In this document: in pieces, positions 23,981 through 35,834 of the stretch
Numbering within the stretch: position 1 is the stretch's first letter
How the letters are laid out: every line of letters starts with the position of its first letter
The notes under the pieces: model-generated
Told to the model about the DNA's origin: nothing
Seen by the model: the letters and a program-made list of their open reading frames with translations, nothing else
The model's database searches: none
Assembly (NCBI RefSeq): GCF_963678635.1
Contig: NC_087065.1
Location: 5,109,209-5,169,208, forward strand
Direction: 5' to 3'
Source of the DNA: Symsagittifera roscoffensis
Lineage: Eukaryota; Xenacoelomorpha; Acoela; Convolutidae
Length of the DNA stretch: 60,000 nucleotides
Made by a program: the position numbers and the translations under genes

Positions 23981-25157
23981 CTCTGTCTTCTTCGTGAAGT
24001 TTGAGGAAACCAAGATCAACCAATTGCATCCGAAGCTGCTGCGACACTTCGTACTGGGCCGACTCGGTCAACTCGAACGAGTTGTCGTCGAAAGCTTTGA
24101 TGAAAAATACAGGCAAGTCTTTTCTTAGTTCTCTTATAACTTGCAGCTCTCTTATATCTTCTCTGCTTAATTTGTGGTAACTCAAAGCGTATATGACAAT
24201 AGGGTGCACTTCTGACACGTGTCGTTTCAGAAAATCTGCAGTTGTCATAAACGGGTTATTACAGGGTCCGACTAACACCTCGCCTCCAGTTTTGAGAACT
24301 GCGTGAGGAAGCTGAACTTCCAACGTCGCCAGGCCTAAGCTGACAATTAGCCGATCGTCAGATTTCAGCCTGATGTTCTGATGGATAGCCGAGCGGAACG
24401 AAAGCGAGTTTGATTGCTCACATTTCGAAGATCTTCGGGACTTGGAACCAGTGCTGGTGCTGCTAGAATCTTCACTACACGATCGATTCGTATACTCGCT
24501 GTCGTCGCCGTCAAGTTCGCTATCGGGGTCCACGATTACATATTCGTCTGTCGGAATATTTGGTCGAGGTGCCGTCGTGACCGCGTAGTCTTGTTTCCGG
24601 CCGAATGAAAACCGAACCACTCGTTGCAGCTCCATGTCTTCGTCGACTTTGTCTCGGGGAATGAGTTCCTCTCCGAATAGCGCTCGGACAACTGTAGCCT
24701 TCGCGATGTTATCCTGTCCGAGTATGACTATGCTCGCCGGTCGGGTAAGTGTCTCGGTGATCCCGAACTCTTCATTTTCTATCACCTTCAACGGCGATGT
24801 CGGGTTCTCGAAGTCGTAATATCCGAACTGGTTAATTTGATCAAACGAAGCTCGTGTTTCAGCGAGAAGTGTTTTGAGGAATTTGATTTGCTGATAATAT
24901 TTTTCCAGTTCGCGTGGGATTTCTCTGCACAAGTAGTCTGTATTACTGTTACCAATGGTATTGTTGTTGTTTTGAAGTGTTTCGGCGGTTGTTGACCGAG
25001 TGTAAAATTTCTCCCTCGAGTTTCTTCTCACGTACGGTGGGGGTCTCTCTTTCTGGCTGCAGATTTTGTTGTAGTGTTCGCGTCCTATCTCTCGACTGTA
25101 GCGATTCATTAGCTCTTTTTTGGAGTTGATTGAAGAAAACTTTTCTGAACTTGCCAT
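23981..25157 (-). CDS. DSTYK: DSTYK (dusty) protein kinase, exon 1
   Basis: The first coding exon gives residues 1-392 plus one base of codon 393. The ATG at 25157 has a good context (caaaaATGG), and no in-frame extension was evident. The N-terminal 90 residues are basic and polar. From about 84 (LEKYYQQIKFL) the sequence follows the DSTYK N-terminal region: IVILGQDNIAK (143-153), FGEELIPRDK, an acidic Ser-rich insert (about 207-250), and then HPIVIYALSYHKLSREDIREL followed by LPVFFIKAF (318-356) and LVDLGFLKL. The strand-loop pattern with GQDNIAKAT resembles a degenerate P-loop. The total protein is 1068 residues, somewhat longer than the vertebrate orthologues (about 929); the acidic insert and N-terminus account for part of that. 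DSTYK is known as a cytoplasmic kinase linked to FGF/ERK signalling and cell death control in vertebrates; its role here is inferred from orthology. Confidence 0.95.
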
Positions 25158-25971
25158 TTTTGTACAGACCAGAATTCAAAAAGTCAACTTGAAACTTAGT
25201 TGATATTTTGTGACATTTCTTGGTTAAATGTTAAGAGCTGAATCAAATCTGGTTTGAGATTCTCTTTCGAATGACTGATTTTTGGGCGAAACTGAATATT
25301 AGAATATTAAATATCAGATGTATTTACCATTTGCATGCTGATTGTTTGGTAAGAAAAATCAATGCAAATACGAATTTTTTGTTTAGTAATCTTTGTTGTG
25401 ACAATGAAGTTAAATAATTAGCAAGTCTTAAACCATCCTTACCTTTGAAGTTTGAAACAAAACGTCCATTTATTTCCTTCGGGCAAATTTTGGACAAACT
25501 AAAGCATTTGACATTTAATTTTTCTCTTTCATATGTTCTAGGGAGCATGGGCTTAACATTTCGATCAGATAACTTTCAAAATTGAGTGAACTTAGATCAC
25601 CTCAAATAATAAGAAAACATTGTTTTTGTAGTTTGAGATTCAAACCTACCATTTTTGCTAAAAAATGACATTTAGTTCAAATTAATGTATATCAAGGTCA
25701 GAGAATTTGATAATTCAGATGAATTTATTACATGAACTCGATCTCTGTCGCATAAGTATAACATAATTTCGAAGCAAACTTGAAAAAATTGGTTTTCTGT
25801 TCTTGAGCATTTTTCTCAGCGCGGAACATATTTAGAACTTTGCTTTCAAATATAAGTAAAAGAAAATATTCGAATAAATAGAAACAGCTCGCAATCATCT
25901 TGACCTTTTGTTCCTAATTAGAATGACATTAAAGTGAGCATAAATTTTCGATCCTAATAAAATGACTGCTA
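25158..25971. other. Presumed DSTYK promoter and 5' region
   Basis: AT-rich, with no clear TATA or initiator that I can defend and no other gene. Short frames such as that at 25.3-25.5 kb show no family resemblance. Confidence 0.35.
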
Positions 25972-26306
25972 AAACTGCTCGTATCAGGGCAAAGCTCTAT
26001 AGTTACGACTGCATTTTTTTCTATGGAGTAGTTTTTACTAAAATATTTTTTATAACTTTCAAAAAAAGTTCAGTTAATACGCACGGTAGTTATCCCAAAT
26101 TGACCAAATTGGCAATCTTTAAGCCCGCATAAATTTAAGAAAAAAGGTGAAATGTCTTTCTAATTTTGAGCCCAAGTCAAATATACCTGTCGATTGATGT
26201 ACAAAATTCTGTAGAAAGATGCTGGTTAAGAAGTCAAAAATTGTCTGGAGAAAAGACCACCCGATCACAATTATTCCATCATTTTTGTCGTTTATAGTTG
26301 GAACAA
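25972..26306 (+). repeat. Family A dispersed repeat, diverged full-length-like copy
   Basis: It starts ACTGCTCGTATCAGGGCAAAGC and ends TAGTTGGAAC. Internal family blocks are present in order: TATCCCAAATTGACCAAATT, GGCAATCTTTAAGCCC, AGGTGAAATGTCTTTC, TTGTCTGGAGAAAAGACCAC. It is shorter than the other copies because part of the left half is deleted. Confidence 0.75.
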
Positions 26307-27582
26307 AAACCACTAAATATCGATGACAATATTTAATTTTGAAAAAATTACAACAATTATGCTTTTTTCCTTAAAATTGAGGTGAATTTTGGTTGGCTAC
26401 TTGCGTTTTAAATGCAGTTTTTTTCTATTTGCATTTCTGTTTCTTTTGTTTTTTGAAGAACACATTAATTGAGAAGTGACTCCGAACTAAAACTAAGACC
26501 AATCAGGGACATGGGAAAATTAATTGCTATCAATTATCAGGCAAAATCATTTGTTTCAATAAGATAAATTTAAAAATCATAAATCAATTAATTTCTTTTG
26601 AAGGTTAACAGTTATTACTTGGTAATCGAGTTAAGCTATTATCGGTTTCACTATAGTCTGATTCACAACTTTCTCGGTTTTTTTTTCGCTGAACAGAAGT
26701 GAGAAACAGCTGCTTCTCCAAACTTTAAGACAGCAGTCCTTGTTAGCATAAACTGCGACACTGAAAAACTTTTCGCCGAAAGTTTCAAATTGTTTTGGAG
26801 TCGAGTTTTAAAACCAAGTTTTTTATCGAAAACTCTTTTGTTATATCATTGATGTTGTCGAGAAGCCCGAAATGTTGTTTTAGATATTCCAAACAGCAAG
26901 AGCAAAACGATGCAAGGCACACTCAGCAAGCGAAAATTTTGTAATTGTAGCCAAGGTTTTGTTCTCGCAATTATTGCCCACCGTTCCCACAGCATTTTTC
27001 AAACTCTTCCCTTACAGTGGAAAAACATAATTAACAAAACCTTGACTAAAAATGACACCTCTCATTTGCAACAGATGATTTTTATATTGTTTAGAAAAAT
27101 TATCTTATTTTTTTCTGATTTATATTGGCTTTGTCTTAATACAACAAAACTAGTAAACAAAAACTAAGCATATTAAAAAAGAAAAGTTTTGATAGGTTAA
27201 AAAACAACTTTTTTGGTAAACGGGTTTGTGATAGCTCTCAAATTTGTTCATTGATGGCCTTATTCCGACAGAGCGCTAACAGGCAAAGGTGAACCATTTG
27301 TTATTTGATGTTGCATGAAGCAGCCATATTTCTAAAAGAATCAAGTTACTCATAATTTAATTATCGCCAAATTTAAAACATATTAAAGGACATAAAAAAA
27401 ACAATTTTTCAGTTCACTAGGAGCAACTGTTTCGATGCTTGGAATAATTAAGCTCAAATGAAATTTTCTCCAGACGTTCGTCTCTTTAACAAATCTGTTT
27501 TGTCAAAGTTTCACAGATATTAATTTATTTTCCTGAGTTTAAAAAAGCCAGATGTTAATTTCCTGATTTTAAAAATGACTAA
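26307..27582. other. Non-coding stretch
   Basis: AT-rich, and no supported gene. A plus-strand 85-codon frame at 26910-27167 has no family resemblance and no codon bias that I can point to. Confidence 0.4.
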
Positions 27583-28092
27583 GACTGCTCGTACCAGGGC
27601 GAAGCCCTGAATGTTCCGACTGCGTTTTAAGGTTTATGGAGCAGTAGTAACATTAAAAAAATTAAATTCTAAAATTTGAAATTTTTAAAATGACTAAAAA
27701 TTCTTTTAGTCACACGCCATATAAAGTAAAAAAAATGATAGATTTCGCTCTTTGTAACAAAACAATTATGGCAACTAAGTTTCTTTCAACCAATTTGGAA
27801 CGGTTTCTAAGACGGATTAACTCTCCGCTTACGCGTTAATAGCGCGAAATATATCGCGAGTTAATTGTCCCAAATTGGCCAAAATGGCAATCTTTAAACC
27901 CCAGTAACTTTACGAAAAATGATCACAGGTAAAAATTTTTTTCAAATTTGAGCTCAGGACAACAATACTTTTCAAATGATATGAAAAAAACTCCGTCAAA
28001 AATGGCTAGTTAAAAAGTCGAAATTTGTCTGAAGAAAAAAAACCCACCCCGAGCACAAATATTCCGTTACTTTCGTATCGAAAGTCAGAACA
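27583..28092 (+). repeat. Family A dispersed repeat
   Basis: A nearly complete copy. The 5' end GACTGCTCGTACCAGGGCGA includes the GGGCGAAGCCC hairpin. The middle contains TTACGCGTTAATAGCGCGAA followed by ATATATCGCG. The 3' end is CGAAAGTCAGAAC. The order of blocks matches the copies at 34.6, 35.8, 41.3 and 54.0 kb. Confidence 0.9.
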
Positions 28093-29600
28093 AAAAAAAA
28101 ACTTCCACGTTTGATCATCCTTCAAGTTAATGTGCTTTGATTTTGTCACCAGCACTTGAGATAAATGAAACGCGTAAAACTCCAATTGAATTTCTAAGGA
28201 CAGTTGGAACATTCAGGGCTTTGACTTGATATGAGCAGTTTTGTTAAGAGCTTCGGAGTAAGAAACTAAGGATTTTTATTAGGGTGTTTCGATCCAGTGC
28301 AAGAAAACAAAGCTATTAAATCAACATTTAAGTAGTTAAAACGCCATTAAAATTCTAAATTTTGAAAATAGTGACAACATCATATAGGTTTTTTGTCCAA
28401 TTATATAAAGATTTTTTGCCGGCAAAACTTTACCTGCAGACTCTCTTAGGAGCGTTGTAAAAACCAGTTAATGTTAAAAATGAAGAAAGGTATGCCAGGG
28501 TTAGTTTATTCAAACTGTTTTGTTTTTTATGCGGTTTTATTATAATTGGGGAATCTCTTCAATTATTTTCCCCTTTTTGCAAGGGGGGGGGGGTGTATTC
28601 TTTACTAAGTACAAATCTCACATATATGCCTAACTATTGAATTAATTGATTATTGGGGCGGTAATTCGTTACTATTTACCCCAGAAGCGGGGCGGGGAAT
28701 AGTTAAAGAGATCCGAATTGGTTGCACAAAATCAAAATCCTTGATTTCAATGAGAATTTTAACCTGCGAATTTTTTTTTTTTGGAAAATTGTTTCAGGAA
28801 TTAATGTTTGTCTTCGTGATTTAATGAAAAGCAGAGTATCTGTCTTTATTTAGCAAGGATCGGATTTTTCAAGAATCGGAAGCTTCCATAATCCTAATAC
28901 TTAATTTAAAAAACAGTTAATGACGAGCAAGCAGTTTTTTTTGTAAAAATTAAGTTTCGCACACAAGTAGCGACACTTGAGAAACTATTAAACATTTTTT
29001 TTACTCCAAAACTGTAAACACACTTTCTATCAGTCGCGTTTTTGCCAGAATAAGGCTTAGCTTACAAGTATATATCAGTAGAACGGTTTTCATGTTAATC
29101 AAGTGTAAAGTTTTATTTGTTGCATTTCTAAAAACATCAAGATTTTGCATCTGAATGATAACTTATTAAGCTGTTAGAGTTAATATAGTCAATTACTAAA
29201 AGAGTTAATACCTACGTTGAAAGGGTTCACAGTCTGAACATGGGGTATTTGTTTGGAACCGGGGTCATTCTTTCCAGTTCTCATTTCAGCTGTCAGCCAA
29301 AAAGAAATTGACAAAAAAAAGTCTTTGCATGGACCGTTTCATATACAGAATGTGAATTCCAAAATAATGGCAGTTAAAATTAGAATCAACATCCAAATTT
29401 ATTATTATTAGCAATATTTAGCTGGCTGTTTTTTTAATTATACCTAGGAAGCCTGAAATTTTGAGATATTTTGCTTGAGTTAAATAATAGCTCGGGGATC
29501 AAGAATTAATTTTAAACACACACAGGGGCACATTCAAACTTTTCTCGTAGGGGAGTAAGCGGATTTTCAAAAAACAAAACGGAAGTTTTTGTTGACCTTT
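28093..29600. other. Non-coding stretch with a G-rich patch
   Basis: 28584-28593 is a run of ten or so G, followed within 120 bp by GGGGCGGT and GGGGCGGGGAA. Otherwise it is AT-rich without recognisable genes. Confidence 0.5.
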
Positions 29601-29604
29601 TTTA

Positions 29605-29790
29605 GGTTGACAAAATTGATTTTCTTAGCTCTTCCAAATCACAATAAAAGACCTATTTTGATCAAATTTTCTGCAGGCAAATTTTGAAAAAAAGCAGAAG
29701 CATTTTCCGGCCGCTTCCTTCTCAAAAATATTATATATTGGCGCCAAAGGCGCCCTCAGAAAAATTTTATTGTCGGTCATCCAAAAATAG
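29605..29790 (+). repeat. Family B dispersed repeat
   Basis: It shows TTAGGTTGACAAAATTGATT, AAAAGACCTATTTTGATC, an A-rich middle, CATTTTCCGGCCGCTTCC and TATTGGCGCCAAAGGCGCC at about 29737-29754, then GTCGGTCATCCAAAAAT. The block order is the same as at 17.2 and 43.7 kb. Confidence 0.75.
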
Positions 29791-30058
29791 ATTTCGTAAA
29801 GTAGCACCCTGGATGAACCCATCACGAAATTTAGCAGAATAACAAACTGAACTTGCTTGAGAAAAGGAGCAATGGGTTGTGAAGTTGTGACTTACTCACC
29901 ATGATAGAGAAGAGGCAAAATTGAACAGATATCTGCGAGAAAATTCAATTTTTTTGGGGAAAAGTAGGAATCTAATTGTAAATTATTGCTACTTTTGGAA
30001 TTTTCTCAATTTTAATTTTCAACTGCGCATTTTAATGTTTTTGTTTTGGCAAATGATC

Positions 30059-30275
30059 TGGTTCAATCCCAATTGGAGACAAAAAAATTCCCCTTGTAAT
30101 TAAAGATCAATTGCTCTTTGGCAAAAAAATTGAACTCCTCTGTTTTTGGAAAAATTTGACCAGTCGCGTTTTTAGCGCGCGTTTTTTTTTGCGTGCTCCC
30201 CACAAAGTTAATTTGTATTGGCGCCCAACGCGCCTTTAGAAAAGACATAGGGTCAGACAGCCAAAAATGAATTTA
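30059..30275 (+). repeat. Family B dispersed repeat, diverged
   Basis: It ends with TATTGGCGCCCAACGCGCC followed by GTCAGACAGCCAAAAAT, the same terminal pattern as the other family B copies. The left part is more diverged. It lies only about 270 bp after the preceding copy in the same orientation. Confidence 0.65.
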
Positions 30276-30403
30276 ATAAACTAGAACAAAGGGGCACGCT
30301 TCGGGTCAGCAGGGGGTAAAATAGCTGAGTGAAAAAAAACGTGAGCCACCCCCACCCCCTCCACAAAAGAAAAAATACAGTACTGTTTAAACATACTACA
30401 AAC

Positions 30404-30906
30404 GACACACTCAATTTTGTTATAAATCTTTGCCATAATATTTTTTAGTAAATTATGAAGAGGCAGAATTACAACTAATGAAACATGTAAATCATGCCTT
30501 TTTCTGAGAATTGTGTGAGTAATGGAAACTTGATTTATACAACTTTGGTCTATTCGTGTTTTTTTTTCGAAGAAAAAGGACACTTATTTAAGATTTAGGA
30601 CACTTATTTATATTAGATTTTAAATAAAGTATTAAGCTTCATGCTCGTCAGTACTTGCTAATATTCTCTGTTTCTATTTAAACGTTTAAAAATTTCGAAC
30701 AAGGTCATAGGCGTCAGTTTCAAACAAGTGTCCAGGACACACTCAATTTTGTTATAAGTTTTGGCCACAAAATTTTTTATTAGATTATGAAGAGGTATAA
30801 TAACGACTCATGATACATGTAAATCATGCCTTTTTCTGAGAATTGTACGAGTAATGGAAAGTTGATTTATACAGCTTTGGTCTACTGGTGTTTTTTCGAA
30901 GAAAAG
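30404..30906. repeat. Direct duplication, ~175 bp matched, 332-bp period
   Basis: GACACACTCAATTTTGTTAT begins at 30404 and again at 30736. The match continues through ATGAAGAGG, then ACATGTAAATCATGCC, to CGAAGAAAA near 30577 and 30905. There are roughly 15 differences per 175 bp. Confidence 0.85.
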
Positions 30907-31830
30907 GAGACTACTCACAACAGTCTAAAAAGCTACAAAAATTGAAAATAATTGCGGAAGGTGTGAGCACTGATTCTAAGCACTGATTTTAAGCCCTAAC
31001 TTCTTAGCACTGAATATGTTTTAGGGGTAACCACTGTGTTTTTTTGGATCTTGTTAAGTATTCCCCTCCCCCTATTCCGATTTTCAGAAATTCAACTTTG
31101 GCGGCTAAATTTTCAATAGCTTAAAACAATTTTTAGAAAATATATATATATATTTAAAATTTCTTTACGTGGGTATTATATAAATAGTGAGTAATACAAA
31201 AACGAATGCCGATTTTTAATTCAAACTAACAGATGGACATCCCGGTTTTTTCAAAGCCTCTTTACAGCAGTTTTTTCTATCTTGGCTTTTAAAAACATGG
31301 TTGATTGAATAGGCGAGACGGACCTTGTTAACTATTTCCCGCGAGACTACTAGATCTGTCGAGACTACTCACAACAGTCTAAAAAGCTACAAAATTGAAA
31401 ATAATTGCGGAAGATGTAAGCACTGATTCTAAGCCCTGTCTGCTTAGCACTGAATATATGTTTTAGGGGTAACCACTGTGGTTTTTTGGATCTTGTTAAG
31501 TACTCCCCTCCCCCTATTCCGATTTTCAGAAATTCAACTTTGGCGGCTAAATTTTCAATAGCTTAAAACAATTTTCAGAAAATATATATATATTTAAAAT
31601 TTCTTTACGTGGGTATTATATAAATAGTGAGTAATACAAAAACGAATGCCGATTTTTAATTCAAACTAACAGATGGACATCCCGGTTTTTTCAAAGCCTC
31701 TTTACAGCAGTTTTTTCTATCTTGGCTTTTAAAAACATGGTTAATTGAATAGGCGAGACGTTAACTATTTCCCGCGAGGCTACTAGATCCGGCGAGACTA
31801 CTCATTCATAACAGTCTAAAAAGCTATAAA
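30907..31830. repeat. Tandem duplication of a ~450-bp unit (two copies plus a stub)
   Basis: GAGACTACTCACAACAGTCT starts at 30907 and 31361, and a diverged start (GAGACTACTCATTCATAACA) lies at 31794. The two full units are almost identical. They differ mainly by a short extra segment (around 30980) in the first and by the length of the TATATA run (31139 and 31583). Confidence 0.9.
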
Positions 31831-31849
31831 TAAGTAGCAATCCGCCGAA

Positions 31850-32260
31850 GAAAATTGGCGGGTTTTTCCGGTGTCAATGTTTTTTTTCGGTCGGAAATAC
31901 TCCTCAGTCGAAATCTTTTCTTTCAGTTAAAGACACACTAAAAAAATTTTTCTCAATTGCCCTAATTTTTTCGGTCAATATACTTTTGGTTGAGCTCCGA
32001 ACTCCGTCGAAATTATTTTTGAGCTAAAAAACCACATAAGTTTCCAAAAACCAAAATGGCTGAAAAGCTTTCCTCGGTCGAACACGGTCGAAACGAGTTT
32101 CATCGTCAAACAAGGTCAAAAATTTGTTGCTCAGTCGAACATAGTCGACACATAGATGTCTCCGAGATGGTCTGAAAATACAGAGCCTGGGTCGAGACGG
32201 TCGAAACATTATAATTTGTTGTCGAGTCGGTAAAATGTTTATTGCAAAGTTCGAACGACA
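31850..32260. repeat. GTCGAA-rich region with paired direct motifs
   Basis: The motif GTCGAA recurs many times. Three pairs have the two copies about 10 bp apart: CGGTCGAACACGGTCGAAAC at 32075, CAGTCGAACATAGTCGACAC at 32132, and GGGTCGAGACGGTCGAAAC at 32189. The pairs themselves are 57 bp apart. A 61-codon minus-strand frame through it looks like a by-product of the repeat. Confidence 0.6.
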
Positions 32261-33029
32261 CTGTGAACTTCAGAATTAGGAGCGTCTAATTAGGTAAGAG
32301 CCACCGAAAACAATACTAGGAAGACTTGGGCGAAAAACTATTTAAAAAAAAAACAATTAAATCAAATAATTTGTAAAAAGCACTATAATAGTTTGAATAG
32401 TTAATTTGCTCTGAATTAGAGAATTGATCGAGTCTAAACCTAATTGCAATGAAAAACCAACATCAACAACCTTCAGATTGCAATTCATTTGTCATATTTA
32501 ATTTTGATTATGAATCGCATTTGCTGGTTTTTTCTCTTTTAATTATTTAACGGGACATCCTTCATTTACGGGCGTTCAATCGAACTGTAAATAAACAAAT
32601 AAGAAACAAATATTTACTAATTTTGTTAGATAACTTCTGAAGTTAACTTAATGCCTAGTCATTCGGAGCAATTTTTTTCATAATGCCAATCAAAGTTTGC
32701 ACTTTTCACGAAATTGAGAAAACATTATGCAATTTGTTATTTAATTACGACATAAGTTCAGAGAGGGTTATTTTGTGAGGTCACATTACATATCACTTAA
32801 TAGTTGACATTTAAACGAAAAGATACAAAAAATTTTTGGCTAGTTGTGTGCTGAATACTTTATTGCACAAACTCAATGTGTTGTTATTTCTTATCTGACC
32901 TCTTCACAAAAGGTAACAAAAGTATGACGCAGATTCTTTTTTTTACATCGTGTAATAATTGATTTTGACTACCTGGAAGAAAACTCATAGAAGGTCAAAT
33001 ATGGTATATTGAAGACTTTCATAAAAATA
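32261..33029. other. Non-coding AT-rich stretch
   Basis: Nothing recognisable on either strand. Confidence 0.4.
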
Positions 33030-33128
33030 TTTTAAATTTATTTTAAATTTATTAATACCATATATTTTAAATTTAAAAATACCATATATTTTAAATTTAT
33101 AAATACCATATATTTAAATTTATGAATA
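33030..33128. repeat. AT-only minisatellite, ~24-bp unit
   Basis: Successive units of AATACCATATATTTTAAATTT-type, about four in a row, with the left part made of shorter TTTTAAATTTA repeats. Confidence 0.8.
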
Positions 33129-34469
33129 TAGGGTATAAATATAAATATTGAATAATTTTTAGCTGACTAGGTTAAAAGTTTCAGAAAAGTAGTGTCAGTG
33201 TAGAGAAAAACTGGTACGATTTTTTCCGTTATTAAAACTAGATGACAGAAGTGCACGATGACACCCAATTTAATTCTTCTGTAATTATTTTATTTTTTTA
33301 GCAAAATTTAGTTTCGATCTTTTATTTTTTTATAGATTAACTAGGTGATCACTAACTAAAAAGAAAAAAATTCAAAAAAAGGGATTTTTTCAATTTTTGG
33401 AATGTTTTCCGACTTTTTGAATATTTTCAACTGAATGAGTGTATTCATTCGGCTCTTCTTGTTGAATTTGTGAACTCACTTGTAACCGCTGTCAGTAATG
33501 GTGATAATGACCAGCATTCAGAAAATTGAGTCATCGATTTGCTGATGTTTTGTTTAGGAAGCCGTTGAGCATTGGTTGGTTCACTTTTAAGTGAATTCGT
33601 TGGTTATTTGCCTTTTTAAGTAACTGACACCCTGAACAGCAAAGATATCCGCCAATTAAAAATATTTACAACGGCCTTTTTACCCTACAAACTCTGAAAA
33701 GGTTTTAAAGGAGATTTAAGCGCCTTAAAATCCGGCTTTGGGCTCGTAAAACGGATTACTTAGGCTACTTTTTTGGGTAAAGAGTTCACAAATTGCAATG
33801 GCACAGAAAGTGTATTTTGATTGAGTTTTTTTGGTTTTTCGAGAAACCTCAAAAAATAAACATAGGCTATTAATAAATAATAGGTTACTATTTGATCAAA
33901 ACATCATTATGGTTCTGCACAAGTTTACTGATCAAATAAAAAACAAACTTGAGAAAATCAAATACAAAAATTACAAACCTGTGAAACTTAAGTTTTTTCA
34001 CGGCTGAACTTTTAAATTTCAAAAAAGGCAAAAAAAGTGGTTTCATTAGTTTTTGGTTCAATTGAACAAGAAATAAAAATCATTTTTTTTAAAAGTCTCA
34101 GAAATTTGATTGCAAATCCCCGTCTGAAAACTCTTTATGAAAATGATTTTTTAAAAGACAATTGTTTGTTGAAACATACTCGCTTAAAGCTTTGCACAGT
34201 ACAGTTTAGAAACGAAAAAAGTCAAAAAGACCATAGGTATCATATTGCTACACGGCCCTAAAAAGTACATTTTTTTAATTTCCAAAATGTTCATAGCCAC
34301 AGAAGAAGCTAATTTTAGTCTGTTCGATTACACTTTCGAAATACGAATGAAAATTTTGAGTGTGATCTATAAATATTCGTAAGTAGTTAAAATTGTGATA
34401 GAAATTCTCATCCCGTGGTTTATGCGTTCGAAAAAAAAGATAAGCATTCAGAAATAGCAATTGAAAAAA
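33129..34469. other. Non-coding AT-rich stretch
   Basis: No supported gene. Frames at 34037-34261 (+) and 34275-34460 (-) are short and show no family features. Confidence 0.4.
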
Positions 34470-34644
34470 AGCAATGATTTTAGAATATTTAATTAATAAA
34501 AGTACAAAAGAAACAGAAATAGAAAGTACTCACGAAAGATAGAAATTGAGAGAATTTGATTTCGATATGATTTTACTGCATATTTTGGGAAGAAATGTCA
34601 TGAAGAAGCCTTTTGATTGATTATTTGAATTGCAAAAAAAACAA

Positions 34645-35168
34645 GATTGCTCGTATCAGGGCGAAGCCCTGAATGTTCCGACTGCCTTTTAAGGTTTATG
34701 GAGCAGTAAAAAAATTAAAAAATTAAATGAAATTTAAAAAAAAATGAAAAATTTTTTTTCTAAAATTTTTTATGAAAACCATCACCCCACACGCCATATA
34801 CAGTACAAAGAATCTAATTTGCTCCTTGTAGCAAACCAATTATGACAAATAGGCTTCTTTTAACCAATTTGGAACGTTTTCTAAGACGGATTAACTCTCC
34901 GCTTACGCGTTAATAGCGCGAAATATATCGCGCGTTAATTGTCCCAAATTGGCCAAAATGGCAATCTTTAAACCCCCGTAACTTTACAAAAAATGATCAC
35001 AGGTGAAATATCTTTTCAGATTTGAGCTCAGGACAACAATACCTTTCGAATGATAAAAAAAAATTCCGTCAAAATTGGCTAGTTAAAAAGTCGAAATTTG
35101 TCTGAAGAAAAAAAAAACCGACACCGAGCACAAATATTCCGTTACTTTCTTACCGAAAGTCGGAACAA
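34645..35168 (+). repeat. Family A dispersed repeat (duplicate unit 1)
   Basis: Full-length-like copy, about 524 bp. The 5' end ATTGCTCGTATCAGGGCGAA leads into the GGGCGAAGCCC hairpin, GTTCCGACTGCC and GGAGCAG. The middle dyad is GCGCGAAATATATCGCGCG. The 3' end is ACCGAAAGTCGGAACAA. Confidence 0.93.
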
Positions 35169-35834
35169 TTATCATAAAGATTTTGTGTCGAAATTTCTTT
35201 GATATATTTTTCTTGCTTTACTGATTAATTCAGAGCTTACAGAATTTAGGTCAGTCTCAGCAAAAAGCATTCCATAAATTAAGTAAGTGAAAGCATAGTT
35301 TTTCTTTATGCTGAATTAAGCACATCTCTTTTTGCCTATAAAAAATTTTATAATTTTTTTGATGGTTTTTTATTAAATTTATGAATTTCATGCACTTAAA
35401 TTTTCTATAACAATATGGGTTAGTTCCATAGCAACAGCCTAATCAAATTGCTTCGATGAAACGTGCGATTATTTCTGTGGGTGGTGTTTTCTTTCGACCT
35501 ACTCCATGGAGATGCCACCCGACAGGCTGAAGCATTTTTGGGATTATCCTAAGCCGAACTGATTCGTAAACGTACATTTTCATAGAATGTCTGCTCATAA
35601 CTTTTGGCTTGAAAATAAAGTTAATATTATAACGTTACAGCTAACTGTTTCGACCATTGTTTAGAGGCACCCAAAAAAGCAATGATTTTAGAATATTTAA
35701 TTAATAAAAGTACAAAAGAAATATTTTCACGAAATTGAGAGAATTTGATTTCGATATGATTTTACTGCATATTTTGGGAAGAAATGTCATGAACAAGCCT
35801 TTTGATTGATTATTTGAATTGCAAAGAGAAACAA

